From Cruorifilaria tuberocauda (Eukaryota > Nematoda > Chromadorea > Rhabditida > Onchocercidae), in NCBI GenBank assembly GCA_013365365.1, contig JABVXU010000236.1, forward strand, positions 1-64,000: a DNA stretch of 64,000 nucleotides. Direction: 5' to 3'. The notes beneath the pieces were generated by a model that saw only the letters and a program-made list of their open reading frames with translations, made no database searches and was not told where the DNA came from. The position numbers were made by a program, and so were the translations under genes. Positions 24,322 through 36,692 of the stretch are shown here, piece by piece (position 1 is the first letter of the stretch; each line of letters opens with the position of its first letter).

Positions 24322-24480
24322 AGGAAGTGGGCGGTAGGAATGGTCTAAGCGCAAAGAGAAGGGCAGTGAATAGTTTGGGGGCAACAAGTGGAGGAAGTGA
24401 GTGATTTAGGAGCAAAAGGTGGAAGGGAGTGGGTGGTTCAGGCGCAAAAGGTGAGAGGGATTGAAGTGTCGGAGAGGAAA
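24322..24480. repeat. G-rich degenerate tandem repeat upstream of the CSalpha-beta gene
   Basis: At least four units of about 28-33 nt, each combining a GGAAGTGRGTGG-like core with a downstream RGCGCAAAAG or RGCAACAAG end. This is the strongest G/C strand asymmetry in the neighbourhood, ending about 40 bp before the proposed ATG. It may be 5' UTR or promoter sequence of the + strand gene. Confidence 0.65.
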
Positions 24481-24521
24481 CGATCACTGATTGTTTGAAG
24501 GCTTATTTGGCCGATCATCAA

Positions 24522-27500
24522 ATGTCATTGAGCGACCCGACGGCGGGTTCTAGCGTCCGAAACGGTTGTGGTAATTGGTGTGGTATTGGTATCAATAATG
24601 GTAGTGGTAATAATATCTGTTGCTATAAAATTCTAATCAATTTTCAAATCATTCTTATCATTTATTGTATTATCAGTCTTATCAATACCAAAGATATCGC
24701 AGAGCAAAGGTATTTCTATCTTTTCATTTTTGTTTATATTTTTATTACCTAATAATAATACTTGAGCAAATATTAATTAAGAATGCAATAAATTATTATC
24801 GAAAATAAAAAATGAAAAATCGCATTTAATTATCGTAATTTGTAATTCACATTTTTTTCTTTAATAATTCTGCATATTAATTAATTCATATATTTAGCGA
24901 AATTACACGAAATGTATAGATATATTGGATTTTTAATGAGTCGTAAAAGCAAGGATGAATTAGAATAATAAATGATAATTGATAAATGATAATTAAAATT
25001 ATACTGTATGTATTTTTCAGTGACTTTTTCATGATTATTAGTGATTTTATGAATGATTCTTTCATTAATGATTTTTATTAAAATATTCGCCTACTTTGAT
25101 TAATACCTTGTTACCTATACTGTTATGTTAATTAATACATTTAGCTTCTTTTAAAATTACTGGCTTTTTTCTCGGAATTAAATATTGCAATTGCTTAAAA
25201 TTATTAATTAGAACTTAAAACTATTAATTGATTAAAATGATGCAAGCGTTATTTAATGTTTTCATAAATTGCTTCCTTTTTATCATTCAACCATTGATAC
25301 GAAAAATGCATTTAATATTTGAAACCAGAAATTTGTCCTTTTTATGACTTAAGAAGAAAATTGATTAAACTTCAGATAATTTTTTTAAAGAAAATAAGAG
25401 GGAGAATTGCTATAAGTGAAATATTTGAAATTTCTTAATATCTATCTTATAAATTAACAAAAAAAGGAAATAAGAAGATTGAAATGAAATAAAAAGTGGA
25501 AATGAATGATTTCGAGAGTTACAATAGTGATAATCATAGAATAAGCAGTTACTGTATTATACAGAGGTTCAGAATGAAAGGATGAAATGGGAAATTGTAG
25601 AATTTTGATTAATTATGATTAATTGTAAAAATCTTTTTTAATTTATAATTTGGAATAAATTTAGATTAGGATGTAATTTGTCTGATCATCATGCATGCGA
25701 CGACTTATGTAAGCAGGATTCATTCTGGTATGGACATTGTGCTACGTGGGATGGACGTGATTTCACGTGCACGTGTTATCAATATAAAGTGCCACTTAAT
25801 GGCAGTTTGTGTAAACAAATGCAAGAAATATGCAAAAAATATTGCATTGAAAAAGTAAGCGTAAAGTTTTCTTCAAATTTTTTATATAAATATAAAGCAT
25901 TTATCACAGGATTTAATTTTAGATTTGAAATTTTAGAATTCGTTTATCTTAACTTCAGTAATTTATACAGTTACTATTTCTTTTCAGATTTCATATATTT
26001 CTAAATATTTGAAATTTCTAAAACCAATACGAAAAGCATTTGACAATTTATTACTTTACTTAATTTGTCTCCGTTAACATTTTATATCTCAAAAAGAAGG
26101 AAATGTTCATTATTTGTTGAGTCAAAAGATTACCTTCATTTATTTTCACTATTTTTGTTTCAAAAGATTTGCTTCCAAAAGATTTAAAATAATTTCATGA
26201 AATCCATCCAGATTCAGATTTAACCATTTTATGCAAATCGCTTAATAATTGTCATTTGGAAATGTGAAATTAGTGAAGAAAAATGCATACGCAATAAAAT
26301 TTGGATACTGGAACTTTAAGCTTACCTAAAAAAATCATGTAAACTTCATTCATTTCCATCATTCGCGAAAATCCTACTCTCCACTTAGAACTTGACCCAA
26401 CACTAAAGATTTTATACAAACTTTTTCAAAATTTAGCATATTTCTGCCCACTTCTCACCATACTATATTTTGCAGCTCTTCATGTTTACTTTACCAAGCT
26501 AAACAAATTTTTTCATATAGCTGACAAAAACTAATACATGGAGATTATTTCAAGCTTATAATAGAATAACCAAATGTTCTTTCTATTAAAAAAATCAGCT
26601 AAATGAAAATTTTTAATAAATCTCAAAAAACGGAATGCTTAATAAATGAATAATAATTTCAATTGATACTATAAAATCTACTATTCTTTTTAGAATGAAT
26701 GTTTGAATGACATATTAGTTTTGTGAAATATTTTTGAGTCATTTTCTTTATAAATAAAAAGAGAAAGTTATATATTATCCTCGTGATAGTTCTTGCTTGG
26801 TAGAAAAATGAAAAAACTTAGAAATTAACAACTATTCCCTAAAGATAAAGAAATAACAAAAAAAATCAGAATTATAGAAGTGGTATGGATTCTGATAAAA
26901 CGGGTTATTCGCTTTAATTTAACGGGAATTATTATAAAACAAAAAATGAATGCACAAATATAGCTATCAAATCCAATGGTAATGATGGAAATGACACTAT
27001 TATATTCATTTCTACTTTTTTACTATTCTCTCTTCTCCTACCTGAAAATATTTTTCCCTTTTAAATTAATCAAAATAACACTATTTCTAATGAAATTAAA
27101 AATGGCCAAGGATTAATGTATATTTCACATACATGCAGATTTCCGCTTTCTTGATCAACCTGTTTCTTTTTCTGCTTTTCTTAAAAATTTCGTTTTATCT
27201 TCAAAAAACTGAAAAAAGCTAAAAGAAAATGAAATAAGAGAAAAAGCAATGTGTCTAACGTTATCCAGATTAATAATATATTAAAGGACACGAAAGAAGT
27301 AGATAATGTCGTAAATCATAATCCTATGGCATCTCTCTACTCCTATAATATTTCGAACATTTGCTACTTACATTAAACAACTTTAAAAAAACATCAGATA
27401 CTGCTTTTGGAACCTTTTTGCATCGCTTTAATCTGAAAGATAAAACCATTGCCTATGCTAACCTTATTGCATCATATACTATAGGTATAACCGAAATTAA

Positions 27501-27622
27501 TTTATTTATTGATTTTGCAGGGATTGGAAGGTGGCTATTGTTATGTTCATGCTTCTTGGGCAGCTCCAAATGGAACAACTCAATGCAAATGTTTCGAAGA
27601 ATCACTACAACCTCTTCGATAA
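24522..27622 (+). CDS. tandem double CSalpha-beta (defensin-like) protein
   Basis: Predicted secreted or membrane-anchored disulfide-rich effector, perhaps antimicrobial or a ligand; target unknown. Exons 24522-24709, 25665-25854, 27521-27622 join in frame to 159 residues. Hydrophobic stretch about 38-55 (signal anchor or late signal peptide). Two six-Cys units follow. Unit 1 is Cys66, 74, 78, 88, 98, 100; unit 2 is Cys112, 119, 123, 133, 148, 150. Both show the CSalpha-beta order C-x(n)-C-x3-C-x9-C-x(n)-C-x-C and both keep a Gly two residues before the fourth Cys (gamma-core GxC). Unit 1 lies within exon 2; an intron splits unit 2 between its third and fourth Cys. Nematode ABF-type defensins and knottins share the fold; two fused units of this kind are unusual. 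The N-terminal 35 residues are Gly/Asn-rich, so the start is the least certain part. Confidence 0.75.
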
Positions 27623-28266
27623 CAACCGATTTATACTCATAATAATATCACATGCGTAGTTTAACAGCATGAATATTTCTGCTGGTATTATTCTGAATGA
27701 AAAATTATATATTTATGTCGGAAAATACACTCTCACATAAGATTTCATTCAGCGTTCCGTTAAAAACGTTGTTTAAATTACTGCTTCATTTAGTCATCAA
27801 CCTGAAAAAGACATTATTTATATCATAAGAATATTTATATCATAGAATGATATACAGTACAATAATAATGGAGCACAGAATGGTTTGTCAATACATCCAA
27901 ATGGTTCTAAGTTATGCAAATGAAAATCTTTACATTTTAAGGAAATTTTCAATTTCCTAAACAGTGATTTCTTTGGGACAAATCATCGAAAGAGAACTGA
28001 TATAAATAACACGGCAAAGGAAGTAGCAGGTGAAGAAACAAGTATTACCAGAAAAGAGAATAATGGATGAATTCGTCTGAAGGAACAATATGCCTTTGTT
28101 TCCTGCTGTGATCCGAGCAAAAAACTCATGAAAGTCGTTATAGCCGCGCATTTTGAAGAACTGGAGAAAAATCACTCTTTAACTACGCAAATTTAAAAAC
28201 TGCGATTTAAAAAACCATCCATTTAATCTCAGACTTGTCAATGATTCGGTAAGATTCATAAAAATT
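27623..28266. other. short convergent intergenic region
   Basis: Between the CSalpha-beta gene (+) and the helical-protein gene (-). A less AT-rich block at about 28080-28160 has, on the minus strand, a good acceptor (TTTTTCTCCAG ending 28161) leading into an open frame. It may be an alternative last exon (28160-28138) of the adjacent minus-strand gene. Confidence 0.4.
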
Positions 28267-29420
28267 TCATATAAAGCAGTCACCTTTCTCTCGGTATAAC
28301 AATATAGTTTCATCACATTCTTTCAATAGAATTTTAGTCATTCGGATATTTCTCAAAATTCGCTCTCGAAATTCGTCTTTGAATTTTGACAAACCATTCT
28401 TATACATCATCTCTGTCGATGCAAACTCTTTGCCAAGCAATAATTCGATATCCGCAGCATCATAATCCGGTAGAGGTACGTTATCCAAACTGAACTCTTC
28501 TTTATTATCCTCTTTTACCATCTTTAACTACAAATAAATCAGACATATAACTTTGACTTTACTTAATTTAAAAATCTTATCAGAACTTTCTATTCTGAAT
28601 ACTAGTGATCAATTTTCAACTTTCTGTGTATTTTCTGTTACAGATGTCATCTACGAGCTTACCGTTTTAAAAATCTCCAGAGTGGATTCGATACGCATAC
28701 GCAACCCATTTAAAGTCTCCGCTTCGGGCAATCTAAAAACGATCAATTTCCTCCACAATTTGAGGAAAAGAACTTAAGAAAATTATGATATTAACGAAAA
28801 CTTAGCTGTGGAACTTATTTTCACCACCACTTTCTAATATTTAGCCCATACATGTACTAAAATATGTATACTTCCCATCCCAACTACAACATTTTCCAAT
28901 CACTGTTTCTTTCATTTCAATCAAAAACAAAGATCTCTAATGTTTCAAGCTTTTCATGTAAATAACGTGTATATTAAGGGAAAAAAACCGTAATAAATTA
29001 TAGTCTGAATATACCTTTTAATGGCATAAAAAGTCTTCGCTAATTTTCTTTCTACATTAATGAAATCTTTTTTCAATGCAGCGTCTGCTGCAGTATCACT
29101 TTCATGCGAACTATAGGTATAAGGTTCAGCCGATTCACGATAATCATGAATAAATTTATCAAACTGTAAAGGTATTGATTATTTACATTAAACATTATTA
29201 TCAAATTATTCATGAACAAAAAAAAATGAAAAAACACTGAAAGGAAATGAGTAAAACTAGTAATATGAGAATTCAAATTCTAACAGAAACACTCCAGATA
29301 AGGATATTGCATGCCATACAATAAATAATACAGAAAAGAAACCTGTTCTCTGGAATAACCTAATGAATCCATCTTCTTGTCACAATCCATATCTATGCTT
29401 CCTTCCAAACTTTCCGCCAT
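28267..29420 (-). CDS. unrecognised acidic helical protein
   Basis: Family not recognised. Exons 29420-29343, 29163-29015, 28732-28663 and 28527-28267 are linked by matching phases and give 185 residues. The chain starts MAESLEG, is rich in Asp, Glu and Lys, has no signal peptide or membrane segment, and its second half (about residues 85-180) has heptad-like Leu/Ile/Met spacing suggesting alpha-helices or a short coiled coil. The size and helix content would suit a subunit of a nuclear or cytoplasmic complex, which is inference. Alternative end: a donor at 28283 spliced to 28160-28138 replaces the last five residues by VLQNARL. It lies 638 bp downstream of, and on the same strand as, the MKRN2OS-like gene. 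Confidence 0.62.
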
Positions 29421-30058
29421 AATTTAACTACTGCAATTCATTCATCCAAAAGATATCCTTTTAATTTTTTAAATTTTCAAACTGTAAAAGAAAGAAAACT
29501 CTGCGCCGCTTATGTTAGGAAAAAACAAATGTCTACGACGTTGCACGAGAAAAACTAGAAAGATGTGACACGAGAATTACGCTGTCAAAATCCTGTGAAG
29601 AGGTAGATACGCAATGAAAACTTGTTCCCAGCAATACATTAGTAGTTACCCAATCTAATGATGCCGGTGCATTCCGAATTGAAATTTAAGTAGAAAATAG
29701 AGCAAATTGATCAATATATGATCGCTTTGTTTCGTTCTGTGGAAGATTTTGAATATCATTCGAACAAGCTACATTATAATATATTTATGCAACATATGAA
29801 CATACATGGTGGCATTACTTTTATGTTTAATTTAATCATAAAGTTTAATTGCATTAGGTCAATCACAGTGTATATAGTGGTACATATTTACACACGTGTG
29901 TACGTGTATCATAATTCACTACATTAATAACTATTTATACGGTCAATGAGACGAAATTTTCAAACTCGTATTAAAATAATACGATTTTCCAGAGTTCGAG
30001 AAAAACTGCACTCACACAGTTAAATTAAAGTTACAATTGTACAGTCAAATTAAATTAG
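29421..30058. other. gap between two same-strand genes
   Basis: AT-rich, no supported ORF. Includes a short TATATAGTGGTACATATTTA stretch near 29870 and a CACGTGTGTACGTG-like stretch near 29893. The distance is too long for a tight operon spacer but does not exclude one. Confidence 0.4.
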
Positions 30059-31453
30059 TTATGGTATGAAGTTACACTCATCAGATAATGCAAGATAATT
30101 AGTTTTACATTTTGATAACCTATTTAAAAGATTGTAATAACGGAGTACTCTTTGCAGCGCTTTGCAAATGTATTCAGTGACAAACTGCTCTTTCACGTAT
30201 GACGTACGTTTCAGTATACCAATATCAATCAGAAATTCCACAACAAAATTGTAACAGTTCCAATTCCTTTCATCATAATGCTGTAAAGAAAATTATATTC
30301 AATAGTTCATTTAAACGTATAATCGTTAATCTTTTAATTTAAGCATACCTTTTGGTAGTACCGAAACCGGAATCATAATTATACGATTTACATGATTGTA
30401 CCATATGGACTTCAATAATTTTGTCTAATTTTTAATCCGATCTTATTTTTCATAAACTTTCTAAGAATTTATATATTCTGGTATTATCAGTAATATCACT
30501 CATATTGTAATAAAAATGATTGAATAAATTTCGTTGATATTTACTACTTCAGTAGGAAAAAAAAATCTTTTCTGTCATTCTATTTGAAATTAAAATACTG
30601 TGGAAAAATAATAAATGAGAGCAATTTTTCTTTATGATTTATTTTAAAAAAAATGGATAATAAAACATACTTGACGGCTAAACTGATTGTAATGATTTTT
30701 GATAAACATTTTCATCCTTTTATCATACGTTTCGTTATCATTGAATTGATATATGCAGAGAGAGTCATCCCAAAATGATTCAATTATTATACCGTCAGCA
30801 GTATAAGAGAATACGAAACCTTTTGAATTCGATAAACCAATATGTAGATCATCACCCAATTCATATCTGTGGAAAATTCGAAAATAAATTTAAACTAAAA
30901 AATTATAAACAAAATAGAAAATTGAAATAATCATAAAAAGAAAAAATTCTAACGTTTCAAACAGTCAATGCCTAATAAATTCATTAAAATAACACACAAG
31001 TAAAAAAAAACTTCTGATTTGACGGTAATGATCCTTTCCATAACTCATAAAATTAGAAAGAGAAATTGAAATTCTTATATAAACTAATCAAATAAATAAA
31101 ATAGAATAAAATAAATGGTTTAAAAATGGAATAATACAATTAAACAGCAATTTATTCCAGAATTTCAATTTCTACTAAAAATAATAATTTATTCAGTCAA
31201 TGATACTTATACTTGAACAAAAAAAGGAAGAAAATTTTGAAACCAACTTGCTGAATGAATTTCTTGATGGTTTTAACACTATACAGCAGTATCTGATAAC
31301 TGTAGAAATGAACGGACTCGGGAGAAAAGTATATCGTGAATTATTACTAGTAATTCGTATACCACATTTGGGGCATAATTTAAATCCAATAATCGGTGAT
31401 TTTGTTATACAATACCAATTACAAATACTATGTAACATGAGTACAGGTTTCAT
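30059..31453 (-). CDS. MKRN2 opposite-strand protein (MKRN2OS) family member
   Basis: Conserved metazoan protein of unknown molecular function (Pfam DUF4796 family as I recall it). Exons 31453-31248, 30866-30671 and 30280-30059 join in frame to 207 residues, close to the vertebrate length of about 220. Diagnostic stretches: a CPKCG knuckle (Cys27, Cys30) near the N-terminus; an LPSPF then VLKPSRNSF segment matching the family's PSPF...RPTRGTF; DDLHIGLSNSKG at about 74-85 matching its SDLHVGITNSRG; and NWNCYNF (Cys143) matching its conserved NCY segment. No signal peptide. The exon 1-2 junction reproduces the spacing between these two motifs seen in the human protein. The name is historical: no makorin gene is visible on the opposite strand here. 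Confidence 0.85.
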
Positions 31454-32298
31454 TATCACTGATAGTTTGATCAGCAAATTTATCGCTATTAAACGAATAA
31501 TAATGATAAAAGCTGAATACCTTCCCTCATTTTCTCTTTATTTCTGCAATAAATTTTTTTCTTAGTGTGATAAGGAATAATTATTGAGAATTATTTTAAA
31601 TTTATAAAACAAAGTTCTAATTTTAATGAGAATTTCGTTTTTTGTCAAAATCGAGATATGTGTAACATATAATCTTCCTAAATAATTAAAAATATTTTTT
31701 CTTCTTTTAATTATTCATTTTCTATTATAAGTATTGACTGATAAAATCAGAAGTTAACTAAGTTCACATCATTATCAAAATTCAAGATTATGGAAAAGAG
31801 AATAAAATATCCATTCTACTGAAGCTCAATGATTATCGGATGTGAATTAAATACATGAATAACCTTTAATTCATTTATTATAAGTCAAATATCAAAAAAG
31901 TCAATTTACATGGAAAGTTGAGTTTATATGATGACTGGTAATTTTTAGACTAATCACTTTTAATCAATCATAACTCCAAAATTCAATATTGACAAAAACG
32001 CTGTTTTATGGCATGTCTAAGTATGATTGTACTGATTTATGTTGGAATAGGAAATAAATTCAGCATAAAACCTCCAAATTAACGGGCCGTCTAAAATCTT
32101 AATTTTCTAATTTTATCCGATAAGTGTAACTACACGATCACCAAAAAAGAAATCAAAAATGCTTTTTTTGGAATAAAATAATGATTATTAAAAAAATTCA
32201 TAAATTAGGGTTTGAAAACGATGAACAATTAAGAAAAAAAAATCTTTTAATAAGCTATTTTTTAGAAAATTTCAAAACATTAAAAAATATAAAACAGA
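31454..32298. other. divergent intergenic region
   Basis: Between the starts of the MKRN2OS-like gene (-) and the small gene at 32299 (+), so probably a shared promoter region. AT-rich, no ORF or repeat of note. Confidence 0.4.
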
Positions 32299-32630
32299 AT
32301 GGAAGAAAAAAAGGAGCAATATGAATCACATTTGAACCAGAATACGGTTCTTGAAGAGATCATGGGTAAAATTAGCTTCAATAAAATTATGATGGGGAGT
32401 AATAACAGTAAGCTTCAGAAGTATTTCGATTGGCGGCGTATAATTTCGTGAGTTTCTTGAGGATGAATTGTAGTCTTTGCATGTAAGCGTATATATGTTT
32501 GTTACAATTGATGTTATTAATAATAAAAATAAGTAAATGCAAATAAATTAAAGTTATCCAGTATTTGTTGGATTGCAGTAAACTTTTTATGGCAATTTCA
32601 ACTGAAACTACTTCTAGAAAACATAGATAA
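32299..32630 (+). CDS. small two-exon protein, unknown
   Basis: Not recognised. Exon 1 (32299-32447) starts one base after an AAAACAG acceptor-like site, probably trans-spliced, and ends at donor GTGAGTTTC. Exon 2 (32579-32630) follows an excellent acceptor (TTTGTTGGATTGCAG) in matching phase and ends in TAA. Product 66 residues, charged, no signal peptide or membrane span: an acidic start (MEEKKEQYE), a central helical stretch with Asn, Ile and Met, a YFDWRR segment and a Ser/Thr/Lys/Arg tail. The intron of 131 bp is short for this window. The coding block is less AT-rich than its flanks. Too short to be picked up by simple ORF length cut-offs. Confidence 0.5.
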
Positions 32631-33088
32631 AATCAAAACAAAAAAGGTAAATAATATGCAATACGACAAGTTCATCTAGTCCTAACATATTTTCAAATGC
32701 ATCTAATCCCGTTTAAAATAATCATTATATTTACAGTTTTTCATTACAAAAAGATGAGAGAATAGATTTAAACAGCTATAACACGTTCATCACAAATTTC
32801 TCTGCAAATTTCTTTTAAAAACTTAATGATTCACATGTACAATAATGAAGTATAATAATAATAATAAAATATATTTTGACACTATTCAGTTTTGTTATCG
32901 CTATATATCATAAAATCCTAAATAAAATAAATGTGGCGGACGAAATGAAATATACTAATCAGAATTAACAATCAATGTACAAAGGAATGTCTCACTAACA
33001 TCATATTACGCAGCTTGCTCTGTCATACTGTGTCGAATTTTATAATAATTCAGAATTTAGATGAAGAAAAAACAAATATTCCCATAAA
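32631..33088. other. short convergent intergenic region
   Basis: Probable 3' UTRs of the small + gene and the zinc-finger - gene. AT-rich; AATAAAAT at about 32863 is a possible polyadenylation signal for the + strand gene. Nothing else seen. Confidence 0.4.
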
Positions 33089-36039
33089 TCACGACTGATT
33101 CACATACGGTGTTGTCACTAAAGTTATTTCATTCGATGAACCATTATAGTCATCACCCGGGAAATTCTCATCAACATGTTTTGTAAATTCATGCTTCCTT
33201 AAAGCTGAGCTGAAAATTTTTTAAGCCGAAAATTTGCTCCACAAAAATTAAGACAAAATAAAGATCTATAATACCTTAGATAAACCTGAAAAATTAAAGA
33301 TTCAATAAAAAACAACTGAATCTCGTTATGTCCAATATAGTCAAAAAAACTCTAGAACTATATTCCGGTCCCAATATTGGAATTCGAAATCTAACAAACT
33401 CATGATCTTTATTTTTTAGCAGCTAAATGTCTGAAGAGAATTTTTCACATCAAAATGAAAGAAATCCAATGTGCAGCTCAGTTAGAACAGATTTACAGCA
33501 TCTGATTCAGTCTCATTATAACAGCACTTTTTTTCTTCTTTCATCACGGCTGCAATTGGCAAGAAACAGAAATTTACCTGTCCCGAAATTCTTTGCTGCA
33601 TAATGAACAACTAAATGGCCTTTCACCTGTGTGTGACCTTATATGAATTGTAAGTGCTTGCGATTGCGTGAAGCCCTTACTGCAGTACCCACATGTATAT
33701 GGTCGCTCACCGGTATGTATTCTTTCATGAATATTCTGCAATGTTTCGATAGGAACTGAACATTTGGAATTATTAACGATAATAGTAAGTTAACCATATC
33801 GGCCACCTTATATTACGATTAGAACTAATTGGTTTCTATTTTTGCCTTAAAATTAAAATATAGACGTACTTCCACATGATCTAAGAAAATCACCCTTTTA
33901 TTTATTTAACAAAAGCAAATAAAAATATATTCAAGAAACAACAATTACCTTATCTCTTCGATGATGGAACATTTTATCACAATAATAGCAACGATATCTT
34001 AATGGACGATCAGTTAGCACCGGTAAACCATTCATCAGAGCGAAACATTTTTGCTGAAATTTGACTCAACAAACGAAAAAAAGTGGTAGCACAGTGTTTT
34101 CTCATTTACAGTCCTAGGACTCAAAAAAGGTGAAGTCCTCACTGAAAGACGAAGTGAACGACTTACCTCCACGACTAGTAAACTTATTTAAGTAAAGCTT
34201 TACAATCTTAAAATTTGACCCAGCAACTCTATTTTATTGAAAGCCTTGAAGGATACTAAGAACTTTACTTAAGAAGTCTAATAGCTATTTTGAAGATATT
34301 TAAACGAATCAAAATACACTTTAGGTTTCAGATAAAACAATAAGGAGAAAAATACTTGCTCTTATACAATTACTGAAATAATGTTTAAACAGCAGATTCA
34401 TTTTACATTTAATCTTATCTATATTACCTGATGTTCAGACATTAATAATTGTGTCCTGAACCACTTGCCACACAAAGAGCAAAAATAACGACGCCCACTC
34501 GCATGAAGTTTCATATGTATATTGAAGTTCACTTGACGGGCGAAACATTTTGTACATATCGGGCATTGATAAGGTCGTCCAGCTGTAAAGTAAAGAAAAA
34601 CCAGTACCACTGCGACTACAGTTTGATAAAACTACTTAAAAGTTAAATGCTATTCTAATACAGTAAAATATATGCTTCTCTGGATAATTGCTTTTAGACA
34701 CAGGTAGAGGTAAAACTCAGCAATTACTTCCAAAATAAATTAGATTTTAGAAATAGAAACCAGGTTAACACACAAGAGTATAAGAATGTTTTTTTTTGAA
34801 AATAAAATGATATGGAAACACTAATACTCACTGATATGGGTCTTTTCATGAGCTATTAAAGGTTGCTTGTGAGCATAGGCACGACCACATATTTTACATC
34901 GATAAATAGGTCTATCCACACCAATCTCGTGATCATTCCATAATGCATTATCACGAAAAGAGTCATTCACTTCACCGTCATTTTTCTGATAAATCAAATC
35001 ATCAACTGTAAAACTATTCCAGCATATAAATTAATTAACTGAATTCATATGTCAAAATGATTTAAAATTACGAAAGCTGTAATTTTTTACATTTATAGAC
35101 ATCACATAATATTTTAATATGTAGAACGTAAATTTTTTATATAAAACTAGCCCATATGCATCTTAGGAGCGTCGGTAACTTTAAATGTTAATTTATTGCT
35201 GCCAATTAAAATCGAAAATCTTTGCAAGGGATTTCGTCCTTTCCAGTATTCATTCTCTGAAGTTTCTGATGATTCTAACTCGTTCGTAGAATCCCTACTT
35301 TCATTCTGCAAATAACAAAGTTTAAGGATGCATGTATCGTACAACTAAATCGTAGGCAAAATTGATATATCACCTGATGAACATTACATTTCTCCTCCTC
35401 CACTCCATAACAACCATGCTTACTTGACGTAAATTTCCGAAGCAGCTAACATCTAATGGTTAGATTACTTGGCTATTTAGCAATATTTTCATAAAAAATA
35501 AAGCAAAAGATATGTGAAGAATGTAACTGAAGGAACCATGCAAATGATATATCATATTACTTTATCCTGTCTCTTACCTCGATCGATTCCTGTAAAGCCT
35601 TTTCGTTAATTAGTACTGGACATTCCTCATCACTATCATCCGATAGTATTTCCTGTAAAATAACAAATATTTTCCGATATACTATTCTTCAAAATACAGG
35701 AAAATTTTTACAGAATATTTTAGAATTCATGAACAACTATATTACTTTATGATTGCATTTTAAAATAAACTATTTGGACGAGAAATTCTGTAACCAAGAC
35801 ATTAACAACAATTCCAGAGTTTCCAGATATTCATATTTTGTAAAAAAGTGAAACGTTATGTCAACAAAGAGAAAATTAAAAAAAAAAAAAACATTTTCCG
35901 TCAGCATATAAATTATAATACGTATTTATCCTACCTTATTCATTTGGACATTTGCAATAACTGATGACCGCTCATTGGAACCTTCACTATCAATTATAAT
36001 AGAATGCATCCTCTGTAAATCCAATTCCGGTTCTACCAT
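33089..36039 (-). CDS. six-finger C2H2 zinc-finger protein
   Basis: Probable sequence-specific nuclear DNA-binding factor. Exons 36039-35935, 35652-35578, 35305-35180, 34985-34832, 34582-34428, 34053-33949, 33735-33578 and 33209-33089 join in frame to 332 residues. The N-terminal 130 residues are acidic (for example ILSDDSDEE near 37-45) with no known domain. Fingers: 1 Cys132/135-His148/152; 2 Cys160/163-His176/180; 3 Cys188/191-His204/Cys208, a C2HC variant; 4 Cys227/230-His243/247; 5 Cys255/258-His271/275; 6 Cys283/286-His299/304. Canonical TGERP-type linkers join fingers 4-5 and 5-6, the geometry of consecutive major-groove contacts; finger 3 is followed by an 18-residue spacer. Introns cut fingers 3, 4 and 6 internally. 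Exon 3 is joined to exon 4 at the phase-0 acceptor TTTATCAG, because the upstream alternative breaks the frame. Specific orthology not recognised. Confidence 0.85.
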
Positions 36040-36692
36040 AGCTTAAACAGATTTATTAACAATGCGATTTCCGAAATTCACTATTTTATACGCTACTTTT
36101 CCGCTATTTTATCTCAAATTTAATCAGTGCAATACCGAAGTCGCAAATATCTCTCTTACTTCACGGCTACAGTATAGACTGTAGAAAATAATATAGGGAA
36201 CTGTATTAATATCAAAAAACAATCTGAATTACAATAGGTTATGCCATACGTAGTTTTCTTAGTAATACTAAAAGTGAAAAAGAAACTCAAACACCTTAAT
36301 TTCAGTATCAAAGTTTGAAACAGTTAAATTAGCCAAAAATCCATCCCGGCATCTTCTAACTTCCTTTACCCGATAGTTCGCGGTCTCTCAAATCTACCAA
36401 TCCAACACCAACCAAATTCTATTTTTCGTTTCAAACTTCATACGCTATTTTCTCTTCTACTTATCGTATGCTATTTTGCAACCACATCGATCTCTTACGT
36501 ATCTTCAATTTTCACCGTCTCTAACCTTTCCCTCCTTATCAGTAAAAAGGTGTGAATCTCTGCTCTATGATAGGATCATTTCTTTCAGTACCTGACACTC
36601 AGGTAAGTTGCCCAATGAAGAATTGCGCTGTCAGAAACGAGGAATTTTGTCATCTGAGCTATTCGCTATGACAGGGATAACTTCTATTCTTC

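Larger units (their letters stand above)
22939..24521. other. divergent intergenic region rich in minisatellites
   Basis: Lies between the starts of TTC38 (-) and the CSalpha-beta gene (+), so it should hold both promoters. It contains three unrelated tandem arrays: CCGGTT-bearing units (about 23116-23235), 25-bp units (23989-24100) and G-rich units (about 24322-24480). Apart from these it is plain AT-rich sequence; no further ORF is supported. Confidence 0.6.

Noticed and set aside
36655..36685. ACAGGGATAACT match to a conserved large-subunit rRNA word
   Set aside because: Only 12 nt match; flanking sequence does not resemble rRNA.
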